The notes beneath the pieces are model-generated. The model saw only the letters and a program-made list of their open reading frames with translations, had not been told where the DNA came from and did not search any database. From positions 930,001-994,000 of the forward strand of contig NZ_FOZK01000001.1 of the NCBI RefSeq assembly GCF_900114435.1: a stretch of DNA of 64,000 nt, read 5' to 3'. Origin of the DNA: Halomicrobium zhouii. Its GTDB lineage: Archaea > Halobacteriota > Halobacteria > Halobacteriales > Haloarculaceae. Of the stretch, positions 27,644 to 38,906 are shown one piece after another. The position numbers and the translations under genes are program-made. How positions within the stretch are numbered: the first letter of the stretch is position 1; each line of letters opens with the position of its first letter.

Positions 27644-28423
27644 TCACTCCTCGAACGTCGCTGCGATGAACCCGTCGTCGACGGTGAGTATCTCGCCGGT
27701 CGTGTAGCTCGCCGCGTCGCTCGCGAGGTAGACCGCTGCGCCGACGATCTCTTCGGGCTTCCCGAGCCGTTCGCCGGTCGTCCGCTGGCGAATCGTCTCG
27801 AAACGGGGTTCCCCCTCGGTGTAGGTCCCCTCGGTCTGCTCGCTGCGGACGAATCCGGGTCGGACGGCGTTCACCCGTATCTCCGGACCGAGTTCGTCCG
27901 CGGCGACGCGGACGAGCGTGTCGAGGCCGCCCTTCGCCACGGAGTAGGCTGCCAGGTTCGGGATGGCCGTCTTCGCGGAGGCCGACGCCACGTGGACGAT
28001 GGCCCCCTCGTCCATCTCGCGGGCGAATAGCTGGGTGGCCTGGTGGGCCCCCTTGAGGTGGACGTCGACGACGTCGTCCCACTGCTCTTCGGAGACGTCG
28101 AGGACCGACTCGCGGGCGATGTAGCTCGGTGCGTACACCAGCACGTCGACGCCGCCGAAGGCCTCGAAGACGGCGTCGCGCAGGTCGACCAGGTCGTCCC
28201 GAACCGTGACGTCGCAGGTCACCTCGATAGTCTCGGCGCCTCGCTCCCTGAGCTCTGTCGCCGTCCGTTCCACGCGGGCCTCGGACCGGGAGGTGGCGAC
28301 GACGTCGGCGCCCTCCTCTGCGAACCCGAGCGCGATGGCGCGACCGATGCCGCTGGTCGCACCGACCGCGACGACCGTCTTGCCGTCCGCTCCGACAGGT
28401 GTGTGGGTGTAATCGAGTGGCAC
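27644..28423 (-). CDS. SDR-family oxidoreductase (paralogue of 6545-7318)
   Basis: Short-chain dehydrogenase, 259 residues: VVAVGATSGIGRAIALGF cofactor motif, TSRSE after strand two, HVASASAKT with the active-site Ser, and YSVAKGG. N-terminus and many blocks match the SDR at 6545, so the two are duplicates within the island. NNAG is replaced by YAPS (DVLVYAPSYIARE), a modest departure also seen as ASQG in the paralogue. A TATA-like ATATAAC at about 28446-28453 lies 23-30 nt before the start, suggesting a leaderless message. Diverges from the MFS gene. Possible sugar-acid reductase; substrate unknown. Confidence 0.86.
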   Translation of the reverse strand: MPLDYTHTPVGADGKTVVAVGATSGIGRAIALGFAEEGADVVATSRSEARVERTATELRERGAETIEVTCDVTVRDDLVDLRDAVFEAFGGVDVLVYAPSYIARESVLDVSEEQWDDVVDVHLKGAHQATQLFAREMDEGAIVHVASASAKTAIPNLAAYSVAKGGLDTLVRVAADELGPEIRVNAVRPGFVRSEQTEGTYTEGEPRFETIRQRTTGERLGKPEEIVGAAVYLASDAASYTTGEILTVDDGFIAATFEE

Positions 28424-28800
28424 ACCGGACGTTCGTGGGATTCGGTGTTATATGTTCACCCGGGGCCGCGCACCCCTCACGGGGGTCTTCCCGTCCGTCT
28501 CACTCCCGGACTGACTCGAAGAAGTCGGTCTCGACCGCATCCCGGGCCGGCGTGGCCCCGCTCGTCGAGGCAGGCCCGAAGCTCCGGGAGCGAGATGCGG
28601 AGGTGTTCGGCGACGTTGCGACACGGGACGTGGACGAGCGGGACTGTAAAGCTATACCCGGGGGTTCACGTCTGCCGGCGCGTGGCCGGACCGGCGGACC
28701 GATGGGTCGACGGGCCGACTGGTCGATGGGCCGACGACGGCTTCCCAGTGGTTGCCGCAGTGGCACCCTTTTAGACGACGGATCGCCTGGTACTGGACAG
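28424..28800. promoter_or_regulatory. Divergent control region between SDR and MFS genes
   Basis: 377 bases. TATA-like boxes are seen for both sides: rc of GTTATATGT (28446-28454) for the SDR gene and CCCTTTTAGAC (28767-28777) for the MFS gene, each about 25-33 nt from the start codon. The central part has imperfect repeats of GGTCGAYGGGCCGAC (28703-28737). No gene recognised in between. Confidence 0.5.
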
Positions 28801-30081
28801 ATGCTGGACGGAGCGCTCGCTACCGTTCGTCGGATCCCCCGAGAGTCCGCGCTGGTCGTCGGCCTGATCAGCGGGTCGCAGTACGTCAACCACATGTACC
28901 TCGTCCTGTTGCCGCCGATACTCACGGTGCTCTCCGGGGAATTCGGGGTCTCGCTCGCGCTGCTGGGCGTCGCGCTGGGCGTCCAGGCGCTGACGAACAC
29001 CGTGTTCCAGCTGCCGTTCGGTCACCTCGCGGACCACTACGACCGGACGCTGGCCCTGGCGCTGTCCTCGTTCCTCGGCGCGGCGGGCGTCCTCGTGGTC
29101 GCAGCGGCCCCGACGTTCGAGTGGTTGGTCGTCGGCCAGGCCATCGTGGGCGTCGGCGTCGCCGGCCACCACCCTGCCCACTACCCGCTGCTGACTGACG
29201 CGACGTCGGAGGCGGTCCGCGGGCGCGCCTTCTCGGTGTACAACGTCGGCGGCACGTTCGGGTTCGCCACGCCGCCGGTCGTCATCACCGCGATCATGGG
29301 CGTCCCGGGACTCACCTGGCGCCACGCTGTCGGCCTCCTCGGAGTCGTGGGCCTGGGATACGCCGTCATCGTCACCGTGCTGTTCGCCCGCCGGGTCGAC
29401 CGGTCCATCACGGGGCCGAACGTCGCCGGATCGACTGGCTCCGCGAGCGCGGCCGAACGTGTCCGGTCGGAACTCGGGTCGCTGCTGGCCGACCCAGCGA
29501 TCCTCGTCCTCGCCGCACTGGCGCTGGTCGCCTCGACGGCCAACTGGGGGCTGAGTTCCTACGCCGTCGTCTTCCTGACCGACACGTACGGGGTCGGGCT
29601 CGATCGGGCGAACCTGGCGCTGACGGGGCTGTTCCTCACCGGCGCGGTCGGCGTCCTCGTCGGCGGCTCGCTTACCGACCGCTTCTCGCCGGCGCCGGTC
29701 CTGCTGGGGAGCTTCGTCGGCCTCACGGCGCTCGTCGGGATCATCGCGACCGGGTCAGTTCCGGCACTCGCAGCTGTCGGGCTCTTCCTGCTCGTCGGCG
29801 CCGTCAGGAGCCTCGAGGGGCCTGCCAGGGACACGCTGACCCAGCGACTCGCCGGGGAGGGCGCGGTCGGCAAGAGCTTCGCGATCATCACCATCGGCAT
29901 CATGCTCGGCAGCGCCGTCGCCCCGCCGGTGTTCGGCTTCCTCATCGAGCGCTTCGACGTGCAGGTCGCCTTCTTCGCCGTCGCCGCCGTCGCGGCGCTG
30001 GCGACGGCCCTGACCGCTGCCATCGTCTTTCGCCTGCAGGACGCGCCGGCGCCCGAACCCGTCGCCAGCGAGCAGCACTGA
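28801..30081 (+). CDS. MFS transporter
   Basis: Major facilitator permease of 426 residues, 12 predicted membrane segments in two halves. The loop 2-3 motif appears as GHLADHYDRTLAL, and a matching motif GGSLTDRFSPAPVL lies at the start of the second half. Start at ATG 28801, supported by CCCTTTTAGAC 24-34 nt upstream; longer frames upstream are unconvincing. Substrate unknown; the LISGSQYVNHMYLVLLPPI start is seen in haloarchaeal MFS proteins of unassigned function, and uptake or efflux of a sugar or organic acid is a guess from context. Confidence 0.88.
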   Translation: MLDGALATVRRIPRESALVVGLISGSQYVNHMYLVLLPPILTVLSGEFGVSLALLGVALGVQALTNTVFQLPFGHLADHYDRTLALALSSFLGAAGVLVVAAAPTFEWLVVGQAIVGVGVAGHHPAHYPLLTDATSEAVRGRAFSVYNVGGTFGFATPPVVITAIMGVPGLTWRHAVGLLGVVGLGYAVIVTVLFARRVDRSITGPNVAGSTGSASAAERVRSELGSLLADPAILVLAALALVASTANWGLSSYAVVFLTDTYGVGLDRANLALTGLFLTGAVGVLVGGSLTDRFSPAPVLLGSFVGLTALVGIIATGSVPALAAVGLFLLVGAVRSLEGPARDTLTQRLAGEGAVGKSFAIITIGIMLGSAVAPPVFGFLIERFDVQVAFFAVAAVAALATALTAAIVFRLQDAPAPEPVASEQH

Positions 30082-30419
30082 CGTCGTCGGCCGCCCGTTC
30101 CATGCTTCCGGCAGTGCCGGACGACTTTCACTCGAAACGGCGCTAGACCGCCTCTATGACGCATTTCGGCGCTCACTCCCGGATTTCCCGCGAAATCCGA
30201 ATTTCCTTCCGGTTATAACGGAAAACTCAGTTTCCCGTAAACTCCTTACAGGACGTTTCTTCGCCGAATCAGTGGCATCTGGGCCCGAATCCGACGAGAT
30301 CGCCCGGCCGTACCGTCCGGTAGTGGCGGACGATCTCCGAAATTCGTGTGGCAGAGTAACACGGGCCGGGTCCACGCCCCTCCCCGCCCATCCGTCGTTG
30401 CGCGTGGTTTGTGGGCTGA
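30082..30419. other. Convergent intergenic gap
   Basis: 338 bases between the 3' ends of the MFS and the 3-hydroxyisobutyrate-dehydrogenase-like genes. AT content rises at 30170-30250. No gene or clear hairpin terminator found. Confidence 0.45.
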
Positions 30420-31292
30420 CTACCGCGCGTCGCGGTCCTCGGCGTCGTTGAGCGTCCGCCAGTACTCGATCACCGCCGCGGCGTGGCCCTCGTCCTCCTC
30501 GACCCGGCGGACCGTCGCCTTGTACGCCTCGTGGACGACGGCCGCGAGCGGGAGCGCGGTGCCGTTCTCGCGGGCGACCTGGCGAGCGTAGCCGACGTCC
30601 TTGTGCCAGATTTCGAGTCCGCCGAGCCCCTGGATCGCCTGTTCGTACTCACCGGTGAAGTACCGGTCCCAGACGCCGAGTTCCAGGAACTCGTTGAGCG
30701 GCGCCGGGTCGACGCCGTTGTCGCGGCAGAACTCGACGACCTCGGCGTCGACGGCCTGCTGGCCCGCGTATCGCAGCTGGAGTGCGAGCTTGAACACCGT
30801 GGCGTCGCCGACGTCGCCGATGCGGACGTGGTCGTCGCAGATCACGTCGAGGATCTCCCTCGCGGCGCCGTAGGCGGTTTCGGACCCGCCAACCATCACG
30901 TGATAGCCCGGGCGCGGCGAGCCCCCGGTGATGGGCGCCTCGACGAACTGGGCGCCGCGTTCGCGACACAGTCGTTCGCACGCGACGGACGTCTCCGGGA
31001 GCGTCGTCGTGGCGTCGACGAGGACCTGGCCCGCTTCGAGTCCTGCCAGCAGCCCGTCCTCACCGTCCATCGTCGCCTCCACCTCGGGCGACCCGGGCAG
31101 TGCCACGACGACGGCGTCCGTCGATCGCGCGAGCTCGGCCGGCGTGTCCGCGTGGGACGCACCGCGCTCCGTCGCCGCCCGAACCTGTTCGTCGTCGACG
31201 TCGACGACCGACACGTCGTATCCCGCGTCGAGCAGTTCGTCGAGGAACAGCGAGCCGATGTATCCGACGCCGACGATGCCGATTGCCTTCAT
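30420..31292 (-). CDS. NAD(P)-dependent beta-hydroxyacid dehydrogenase (3-hydroxyisobutyrate dehydrogenase family)
   Basis: 290 residues. Rossmann start KAIGIVGVGYIGSLFLDELLDAG (GxGxxG at 7-12), substrate-binding block FVEAPITGGSPRPG (usual DAPVSGG), and the catalytic Lys region GDATVFKLALQLRY (usual GxxxxxKxxNN; the NN is absent). C-terminal helical domain with LEIWHKDVGYARQVARENG. The family includes tartronate semialdehyde reductase, 6-phosphogluconate-like and 3-hydroxyisobutyrate dehydrogenases; in this island a sugar-acid role is likely. TATA-like ACTTTTTG about 30 nt upstream, and an operator-like palindrome at 31422-31443. Confidence 0.85.
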   Translation of the reverse strand: MKAIGIVGVGYIGSLFLDELLDAGYDVSVVDVDDEQVRAATERGASHADTPAELARSTDAVVVALPGSPEVEATMDGEDGLLAGLEAGQVLVDATTTLPETSVACERLCRERGAQFVEAPITGGSPRPGYHVMVGGSETAYGAAREILDVICDDHVRIGDVGDATVFKLALQLRYAGQQAVDAEVVEFCRDNGVDPAPLNEFLELGVWDRYFTGEYEQAIQGLGGLEIWHKDVGYARQVARENGTALPLAAVVHEAYKATVRRVEEDEGHAAAVIEYWRTLNDAEDRDAR

Positions 31293-31421
31293 GTATCGCT
31301 TCGATCCTCGGACGGCCGGACAAAAAGTGTCCCGACGGACTGTCTGTCGTGACGCTCGCCCGTTCCCACGTCGTCACTCGTCTGCCATTGACCACCTGTG
31401 CGAGGCTATCGGACGATAGAG

Positions 31422-31443
31422 ATAACGGGTTTAATTTTGTTAT
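31422..31443. promoter_or_regulatory. Operator-like 22-bp site matching the IclR-upstream palindrome
   Basis: ATAAC, 12 bases, GTTAT, same length and outer half-sites as 3264-3285, here with an imperfect inner part (ATAACGG against TTGTTAT). It lies 130-150 bases upstream of the dehydrogenase start at 31292, nearly the same distance as the first site from the IclR start. Candidate binding site of the IclR protein or another regulator. Confidence 0.55.
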
Positions 31444-32139
31444 ATTTCTGGGCCGGGACTTGCCAGTCGTCTCCGCCAGTCGGGTTCCCCAATTCTGAAC
31501 AATCTCGGCATCGAGAGGTTCGGCAGGGCACGACTGGTCGCGGGTACCGATCGCTATCGGGGTGCCGGTGAGCGATCCAGTAGTCGCCGTGTGACGGTTC
31601 TGGTCCATCTGCTGGAACGCTCACCGGTGACCGACTGTACTCTGTGCGGTCCCCGCTTCGCGAGCACCGGCCAGAGTCGCGCACAGGGAGGGCGATTCTG
31701 GGACGCTGGATGCCGATCCGTTCAGGAAGAGGGAACGAGAGTGCGAACAGGACAAATCTGACGAATATGGACCTGTGGCAGAATCAATTGATAGTATTGC
31801 TGAGTATGTTGCCACAAGTGTGGTGGGATAGACGCAGCATCTGGGATACTGTGTGGATGATCAGTCTTCCTGGCCCACGTTCTGGTCGCCACGCGACGTA
31901 TCGCGCCGGCGCCGTTTCGACTGTCCTCGGTTGCCGCCGATGATAGCGTGTATTGACGGTTCAGGTCGGTCCAAACGGTTGAATCGACGCGGGAGCGGCC
32001 CTCCCTGGAAACCCTGTCCAGCCCGTCGACGGAGCCCGGGCCGGGCGCCATTTTGTTCAGCAAAGGTGAACAGTTGTGCGCAAAGTACCCGTCCGCGTCG
32101 AAGGCGACGGTTCGGGACGAATGCTGGCCGTATTCGGCC
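31444..32139. other. Intergenic gap, no gene seen
   Basis: About 700 bases, locally AT-rich around 31720-31860. Short open frames exist on both strands but none has a recognisable motif, promoter or codon bias. May contain degraded sequence; no transposase motif could be recognised. Confidence 0.45.
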
Positions 32140-32226
32140 CTGCGTTCCCTGCTCGTCCAAAATCTGGACCAAAAACACCGCAGGAGTGACGCTCCCGCGA
32201 GCCCACACTCGCTTCGCTCGCGCCGG
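32140..32226 (-). terminator. Probable terminator after malic enzyme
   Basis: Directly after the maeB stop, the minus strand reads a GC stem (CGCGAG ... CTCGCG) and then GTGTTTTTGGTCCAGATTTTGG with two T-runs. T-tracts of this kind end haloarchaeal transcripts. Exact end point is uncertain. Confidence 0.55.
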
Positions 32227-34485
<2,259 letters not shown>

Positions 34486-34626
34486 GTTCGGTGTACGTGG
34501 AACTGCCTGTTAAAGGTCACTACAGCTATCGACGAGCGCGAATCCGACAGGCGGTGCTCGCCGGAGCGTCGACGTCGGCTCCGGCCGACTGCTCGTGGCG
34601 TCGGTCGGGACGTTTCACCGACACTA

Positions 34627-34728
34627 TCAGTCCGACCCGTGCGGGGGCACGTACTCGCAGTGGGGACACGTGACGCTTCCGTGTGTTCGCTGCATCGACT
34701 CCTGGCAGCGTGGACAGCTGGTCTCCAT
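34627..34728 (-). CDS. 33-residue double-CPxC zinc-finger microprotein
   Basis: A very short frame: METSCPRCQESM, then about eight residues, CPHCEYVPPHGSD, stop. Two CPxC knuckles 16 residues apart would bind one zinc ion. Haloarchaea encode many such tiny zinc-finger proteins; some in Haloferax affect biofilm and swarming, most are uncharacterised. It lies alone between maeB (divergent) and the GH43 gene. It is supported by the paired motifs and compact frame; promoter (AT-rich GTTTTAGTATCG upstream on the minus strand, about 34746-34762) is suggestive. Confidence 0.68.
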   Translation of the reverse strand: METSCPRCQESMQRTHGSVTCPHCEYVPPHGSD

Positions 34729-34836
34729 CTATTCGGGACCTCACGTCGACGATACTAAAACCTGTCTACGACGACTGTCGAACTTTCGGCCCCACGAAGG
34801 CAACAGGCTGAAGACAGTGCCACGCCGTCACGTGGC

Positions 34837-36369
34837 ATGGACTACGCGAATCCCGTGCTTCCGGGCTGCCACCCGGACCCGACCGTCTGTCGCGCCGGCG
34901 AGGACTACTTCCTCGCGACGAGCACGTTCGAGTACTTCCCCGGCGTCCCGCTGTACCACAGCGAGAACCTCGCCGACTGGGAGCCGATCGGCCACGCACT
35001 CACGCGGGACGAACAGCTCCCGCTCGACGACGTCGACGCCTCGGAGGGCATCTTCGCCCCGACGCTGCGCCACCACGAGGGCACCTTCTACCTGGTGACG
35101 ACGAACGTCGCCGCGGGCGGTCACTTCGTCGTGACGGCCGAGGACCCCCGCGGCGAGTGGTCAGATCCGGTCTGGATCGACGCGCCCGGCTACGACCCGG
35201 ACCTGTTCTGGGACGACGACCAGGTCTACGTCACGTACGCGAACGACGACGCCATTCGGCAGACGCCGGTCGACCTCGAAACCGGGGAGACCGGCGAGAC
35301 GGGCGAGTCGGCGACGATCTGGGCGGGCCTGGACGACGCGTTCACCGAAGCCCCGCACCTCTACGAGGTCGAGGGGACCTACTACCTCCTCGCCGCGGAG
35401 GGCGGGACGCACGGTCAGCACGTGGTCTCCGTAGCACGAAGCGACGACCCGACCGGGCCGTTCGAGGACCACCCCGACAACCCGATTTTCTCCCATCGCT
35501 CGCGCGTGATGCAACCCATCGCCGCGACGGGCCACGGCGACCTCGTCCAGGCCCACGACGGGTCCTGGTGGATGACCTTCCTGGGCATCCGCCAGCAGGG
35601 CGAGCACGTCCCCTACCACCAGCTCGGCCGCGAGACGTTCCTGGCGCCGGTGACCTGGGCGGACGGCTGGCCGGTCGTCAACGGCGACGACGTCGTCGAA
35701 CTGGCGATGTCCGTCGACGACACCGACCTCGAAGCGACGGGTGACCGGGCGTGGACCAGGACGGTCGACCCGTTCGCGGACGCGACGGACACCGCCGATC
35801 TCGGCCCGGAGTGGAACTACCGGCGCAATCCCGACCGCGAGCGCTACCGCATCGAGGGGGACGCCCTCGTGCTTTCCGGCGGCCCCGACACACTCGACGA
35901 CCCTCACGCGACGTTCCTCGGCCGACGCCAGCAACACCACGACTGCCGCGCCACGTGCCGGCTCTCTTTCGACCCGGACACGGGCGAGGAGGCCGGCCTG
36001 ACGGCGCTGATGAACGAGGACCACCACTACGACGTCGCCGTCGTCGAACGCGGAGGCGAACGCCGCGCCCTCGCCCGTCTCCGCATCGGCCCGTCGACCG
36101 AGGAAGTGGCCGAACTGTCGCTTCCGGACGGTCCCGTGACTCTCTCCATCGAGGCGTCCCCACGGTCCTACGACCTGTTCGCCGAACCGACAGACGGCGC
36201 ACCCGGGAGTACCACGACGCTCGCGACGGTAGACGCCCGCTACCTCTCGACGGAGGTGGCGACTGGCTTTACGGGCGTCTACGTCGGCCTCTACGCGACG
36301 GGCGACGGCAGCGACTGTGAATCGGCCGCCCGATTCACCGACTTCGAGTACGGGCCGATGGAGTCGTAA
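34837..36369 (+). CDS. Beta-xylosidase / alpha-L-arabinofuranosidase, GH43
   Basis: Inverting glycosidase, 510 residues. Five-bladed propeller (about 1-300) with the three catalytic acids: base Asp14 in GCHPDPTVC, pKa modulator Asp120 in GYDPDLFWDDD, acid Glu171 in AFTEAPHLY. A C-terminal beta-sandwich (about 330-510) is typical of GH43 beta-xylosidases (subfamily 10-12-like). No signal peptide, so it splits xylo-oligosaccharides in the cytoplasm. A 7-bp inverted repeat (34818-34837) touches the ATG. Convergent with the FAH-fold dehydratase. Xylosidase is favoured over arabinofuranosidase because of the two-domain form and the xylose genes nearby. Confidence 0.93.
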   Translation: MDYANPVLPGCHPDPTVCRAGEDYFLATSTFEYFPGVPLYHSENLADWEPIGHALTRDEQLPLDDVDASEGIFAPTLRHHEGTFYLVTTNVAAGGHFVVTAEDPRGEWSDPVWIDAPGYDPDLFWDDDQVYVTYANDDAIRQTPVDLETGETGETGESATIWAGLDDAFTEAPHLYEVEGTYYLLAAEGGTHGQHVVSVARSDDPTGPFEDHPDNPIFSHRSRVMQPIAATGHGDLVQAHDGSWWMTFLGIRQQGEHVPYHQLGRETFLAPVTWADGWPVVNGDDVVELAMSVDDTDLEATGDRAWTRTVDPFADATDTADLGPEWNYRRNPDRERYRIEGDALVLSGGPDTLDDPHATFLGRRQQHHDCRATCRLSFDPDTGEEAGLTALMNEDHHYDVAVVERGGERRALARLRIGPSTEEVAELSLPDGPVTLSIEASPRSYDLFAEPTDGAPGSTTTLATVDARYLSTEVATGFTGVYVGLYATGDGSDCESAARFTDFEYGPMES

Positions 36370-36849
36370 CTCCCTCGCGACGAACGCGAGGTGCGGTCGT
36401 CCTGTCACGAATCGTATAGTGTTACGAAATCTGAGACGATCGATTTTGGCGAATTTATTAACTCAGAATCGAATCAATATAGTGATCGGGCGGGCGGCGT
36501 ATCCGACGAAACCGGGTGATTTCGGCGGTCTGTCCCTCGATCGTTCGTATCTGCCGTGATAACTGGACCAGACAGTCCGGGAGAACGAACCCGTGGATGT
36601 TAGATGAATGAGGTAGCTTCGTTCCCGACTCGTCGGACCTGCACCGACGAGGAGCGGTTCGGGCCGAGGCACTCGACGGGGACGACCTTCCGACCACCGC
36701 CGTCGGTGCCTCGTGGACAGCCTGCGGCGTCGGCCGACTCGCTGCCGTCGGCGCAGAGCCCCACTTCGGCTGAAATCCGGCGAACTCGGCCGTCCTGGCC
36801 GAGTCTGTGGTTGCAGAGAAGTAGCGGGAGTGTCGTCCCGGTCGCTGCC
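36370..36849. other. Convergent intergenic gap
   Basis: 480 bases between the 3' ends of the GH43 and FAH-fold genes. 36410-36500 is AT-rich and may serve as terminator space. Open frames on both strands lack recognisable motifs. No repeat or RNA gene seen. Confidence 0.45.
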
Positions 36850-37719
36850 TCAGACGACGGTGACGTCGTTCTCGAGGGTGCCGATCTTCTCGAGGTCGAT
36901 GCTGACGTGGTCGTCCTCCTGCAGGGTAAAGGACTCGTCGGGGACGATGGCGGTGCCGGTCAGCAGGACGGCCAGTTCGGGGACGGCGTTGTGGCGGTTG
37001 TAGTAGGAGACCAGGTCCTCGCAGGTCTGGGCCATGTTCGCCGTGGTGGTCGAACCCTCGAACACCTGCTCGCCGTCGCGCTCGATGGTCATCGACATCT
37101 CCAGGTCGTGGGGGTCGCCGACGCCCGCCGCGGATGTGACGCAGGGACCGATGGAACAACAGCGGTCGTAGATCTTCGCCTGCGGGAGGTAGAGCGGGTT
37201 CTCGCCCTCGATGGAGCGACTGGACATGTCGTTGCCAATGGTGTACCCGACGACGTCGCCGCGGTAGAGGACGACGGCGAGTTCCGGCTCCGGCACGTCC
37301 CACTCGGAGTCTTCGCGGATCCCCACGCGGTCGTTCGGCCCGACGGTGCGGTTCGGCGTCGCCTTGAAGAAGATCTCCGGGCGCTCGCTGTTGTACACCT
37401 CGCGGTACATGTCGGGCATCGCGCTCTCGGCCTCACGGGCCTCCTCGCTGATCTGGTAGGTGACGCCCGCGGCCCAGACCTCACTCGGCGCGACAGGTGC
37501 GGCGATATCGCTCTCCAGAGTGTCGACGTCGATCTCGTCGGCGTTCCCGACGAGCTGGTCGGTCACCTCGTCTATCGTCCGGTCGGTGATACTCGCGGCG
37601 CGAACGAGGTCGAGAAAGGAAGTGAGTTCGGCCTTCGCACTGGTCAGATCGTAGGCGGTGTCGGCCGTCCGGACCGCGAGACGCGGGGAGCCGTCGGCCG
37701 CGACGCGATAGTATTTCAT
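36850..37719 (-). CDS. 2-keto-3-deoxyxylonate (pentonate) dehydratase, FAH superfamily
   Basis: 289 residues. FAH-fold with VWAAGVTYQIS, RPEIFFKATPNRTVGPND, metal-binding Glu block DVPEPELAVVLYRG and YTIGNDMSSRSIEGENPLYLPQAKIYD. The RPEIFFKATPNRTVGP and NPLYLPQAK blocks match the haloarchaeal and proteobacterial KDX/KDA dehydratases (HVO_B0027 type), which convert 2-keto-3-deoxyxylonate or -arabinonate to alpha-ketoglutarate semialdehyde. Works after xylonate dehydratase (41902-43143). Start 37719 with an AT-rich TATA-like box about 21-35 nt upstream. Followed by no dehydrogenase gene for the last step. Confidence 0.9.
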   Translation of the reverse strand: MKYYRVAADGSPRLAVRTADTAYDLTSAKAELTSFLDLVRAASITDRTIDEVTDQLVGNADEIDVDTLESDIAAPVAPSEVWAAGVTYQISEEAREAESAMPDMYREVYNSERPEIFFKATPNRTVGPNDRVGIREDSEWDVPEPELAVVLYRGDVVGYTIGNDMSSRSIEGENPLYLPQAKIYDRCCSIGPCVTSAAGVGDPHDLEMSMTIERDGEQVFEGSTTTANMAQTCEDLVSYYNRHNAVPELAVLLTGTAIVPDESFTLQEDDHVSIDLEKIGTLENDVTVV

Positions 37720-37780
37720 GCACCTTGGAAAATCCCCTCCGTGTAAATAGTGTTATCGCATCTCAGGGACGGCGAGGCCG

Positions 37781-38764
37781 TCAGTTTCGACGGTCGTCCA
37801 ATGACGGTTCGTCGGCCGCCTGTTCCATGAGCCCTTTCATGTACCCCACGGCGAACAACCGGCCCATGTCGGTGTAGCCGGCGTGGGCTTCCTCGCGGTC
37901 GTCCTCGCCGGCCATCTTCGGGACGTGGTCGGGCCGGATGGGCCCGTCGAAGCCCGCGGCCTCGTAGGCCCGCATCGTCGCCAGCATATCCGTCGGCCCC
38001 TCGTCCTGCCACGTCTCGACGAACGAGTCGGGGGTCCCCTCCACGTCCCGGAAGTGGACGAAGTGGATGTCGTCGGCGAGTCGGTCGATGGCTTCGGGGA
38101 CGTCCTCGCCCATCGCCGCGAAGTTGCCCTGGCAGAACGTGACGCCGTGGTTCGGACTGGGGTGCATCTCGAGGATGCGCTCGAAACTCTCGAGTGACGT
38201 GACCAGTCTGGGAACGCCGCGGACCGGTGAGATCGGCGGGTCGTCGGGGTGGAGGGCGAGTTTGACCCCGGCCTCCTCGGCGACGGGGACGATCTCGTCG
38301 AGGAAGTACTGGAGGTTGTCCCACAGTTCCTCCTCGGTGATGCCCGCCTCCGGATGGGGGCCTGCACCCTCCATGTCCCGGTGGTCGTACCCCGTCGTCA
38401 GGGAGCCACCGCGCAGGGGGATGGAGTCCGACGTTCTGGGGACGCCGACAGGCAGTTCGGTCCACACCCAGCAGTACACCTCGATGCCGAGTTCGCCCAT
38501 GTTCCGGAGGAGCTGCTTGACCGTGGCTATCTCCTCGTCGCGACCTTCCTTGCCCAGCACCGTCTTCTCCATCGGCGGCCGGTCCTCGACGACGTCCAGC
38601 GAGAAGCCGTGGTCCTTGAAGCGATTCTTCGTGCGCACGAGGGTATCGTACTCCCACCACTCCTCCTCGCCCCAGAACCGGACCACCGCGGTGTCGATGC
38701 CCAGTTGCTGGGCCAGCGTCCAGCGCCTGTCCGGCCGCGGCGGCAGCATGACCGTCGTGTCCAT
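37781..38764 (-). CDS. uxuA: D-mannonate dehydratase
   Basis: TIM-barrel enzyme turning D-mannonate into 2-keto-3-deoxygluconate, 327 residues, close to UxuA length. Family blocks: VVRFWGEEEWWEYD, YCWVWTELPVG, metal ligands in LALHPDDPP, TFCQGNFAAMG and HFVHFRDVEG, and FDGPIRPDHVPKM near the end. Situated next to UxaC (39221) but on the other strand, with a 456-base repeat-containing gap between the two starts. Together they cover two of the three steps from glucuronate, the sugar freed by the GH67 enzyme. No UxuB of the mannitol-dehydrogenase family is seen. Confidence 0.94.
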   Translation of the reverse strand: MDTTVMLPPRPDRRWTLAQQLGIDTAVVRFWGEEEWWEYDTLVRTKNRFKDHGFSLDVVEDRPPMEKTVLGKEGRDEEIATVKQLLRNMGELGIEVYCWVWTELPVGVPRTSDSIPLRGGSLTTGYDHRDMEGAGPHPEAGITEEELWDNLQYFLDEIVPVAEEAGVKLALHPDDPPISPVRGVPRLVTSLESFERILEMHPSPNHGVTFCQGNFAAMGEDVPEAIDRLADDIHFVHFRDVEGTPDSFVETWQDEGPTDMLATMRAYEAAGFDGPIRPDHVPKMAGEDDREEAHAGYTDMGRLFAVGYMKGLMEQAADEPSLDDRRN

Positions 38765-38906
38765 GGGGCGGGGTTGGGTCTAGCTCGGCAATATACCTTC
38801 GGCATACGTCGTGATGACTGGGTTGGAGGGGTGACGGGAGACGAATCCGACGGCAATACAGTAACCGCAAACAACCAGAAAGCCCCGATCGGTTCGCCGA
38901 ACCCTG

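Noticed and set aside
28399..28800. N-terminal extension of the MFS transporter
   Set aside because: The added residues are Arg/Pro-rich without membrane segments, and a TATA-like box just upstream of ATG 28801 marks the likely start.
31600..32130. Possible degraded insertion sequence in the gap before malic enzyme
   Set aside because: No transposase motif (DDE, HUH or TnpB-like) or terminal inverted repeats could be recognised on either strand.
34818..34837. Hairpin at the GH43 start as a riboswitch or translational switch
   Set aside because: Only a 7-bp stem with a short loop; too little to claim a regulatory RNA.
36450..36850. Open frames in the gap between GH43 and the FAH-fold gene
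   Set aside because: Amino-acid composition is unlike haloarchaeal proteins (Ser/Arg/Pro-rich), and no start signal or motif supports them.
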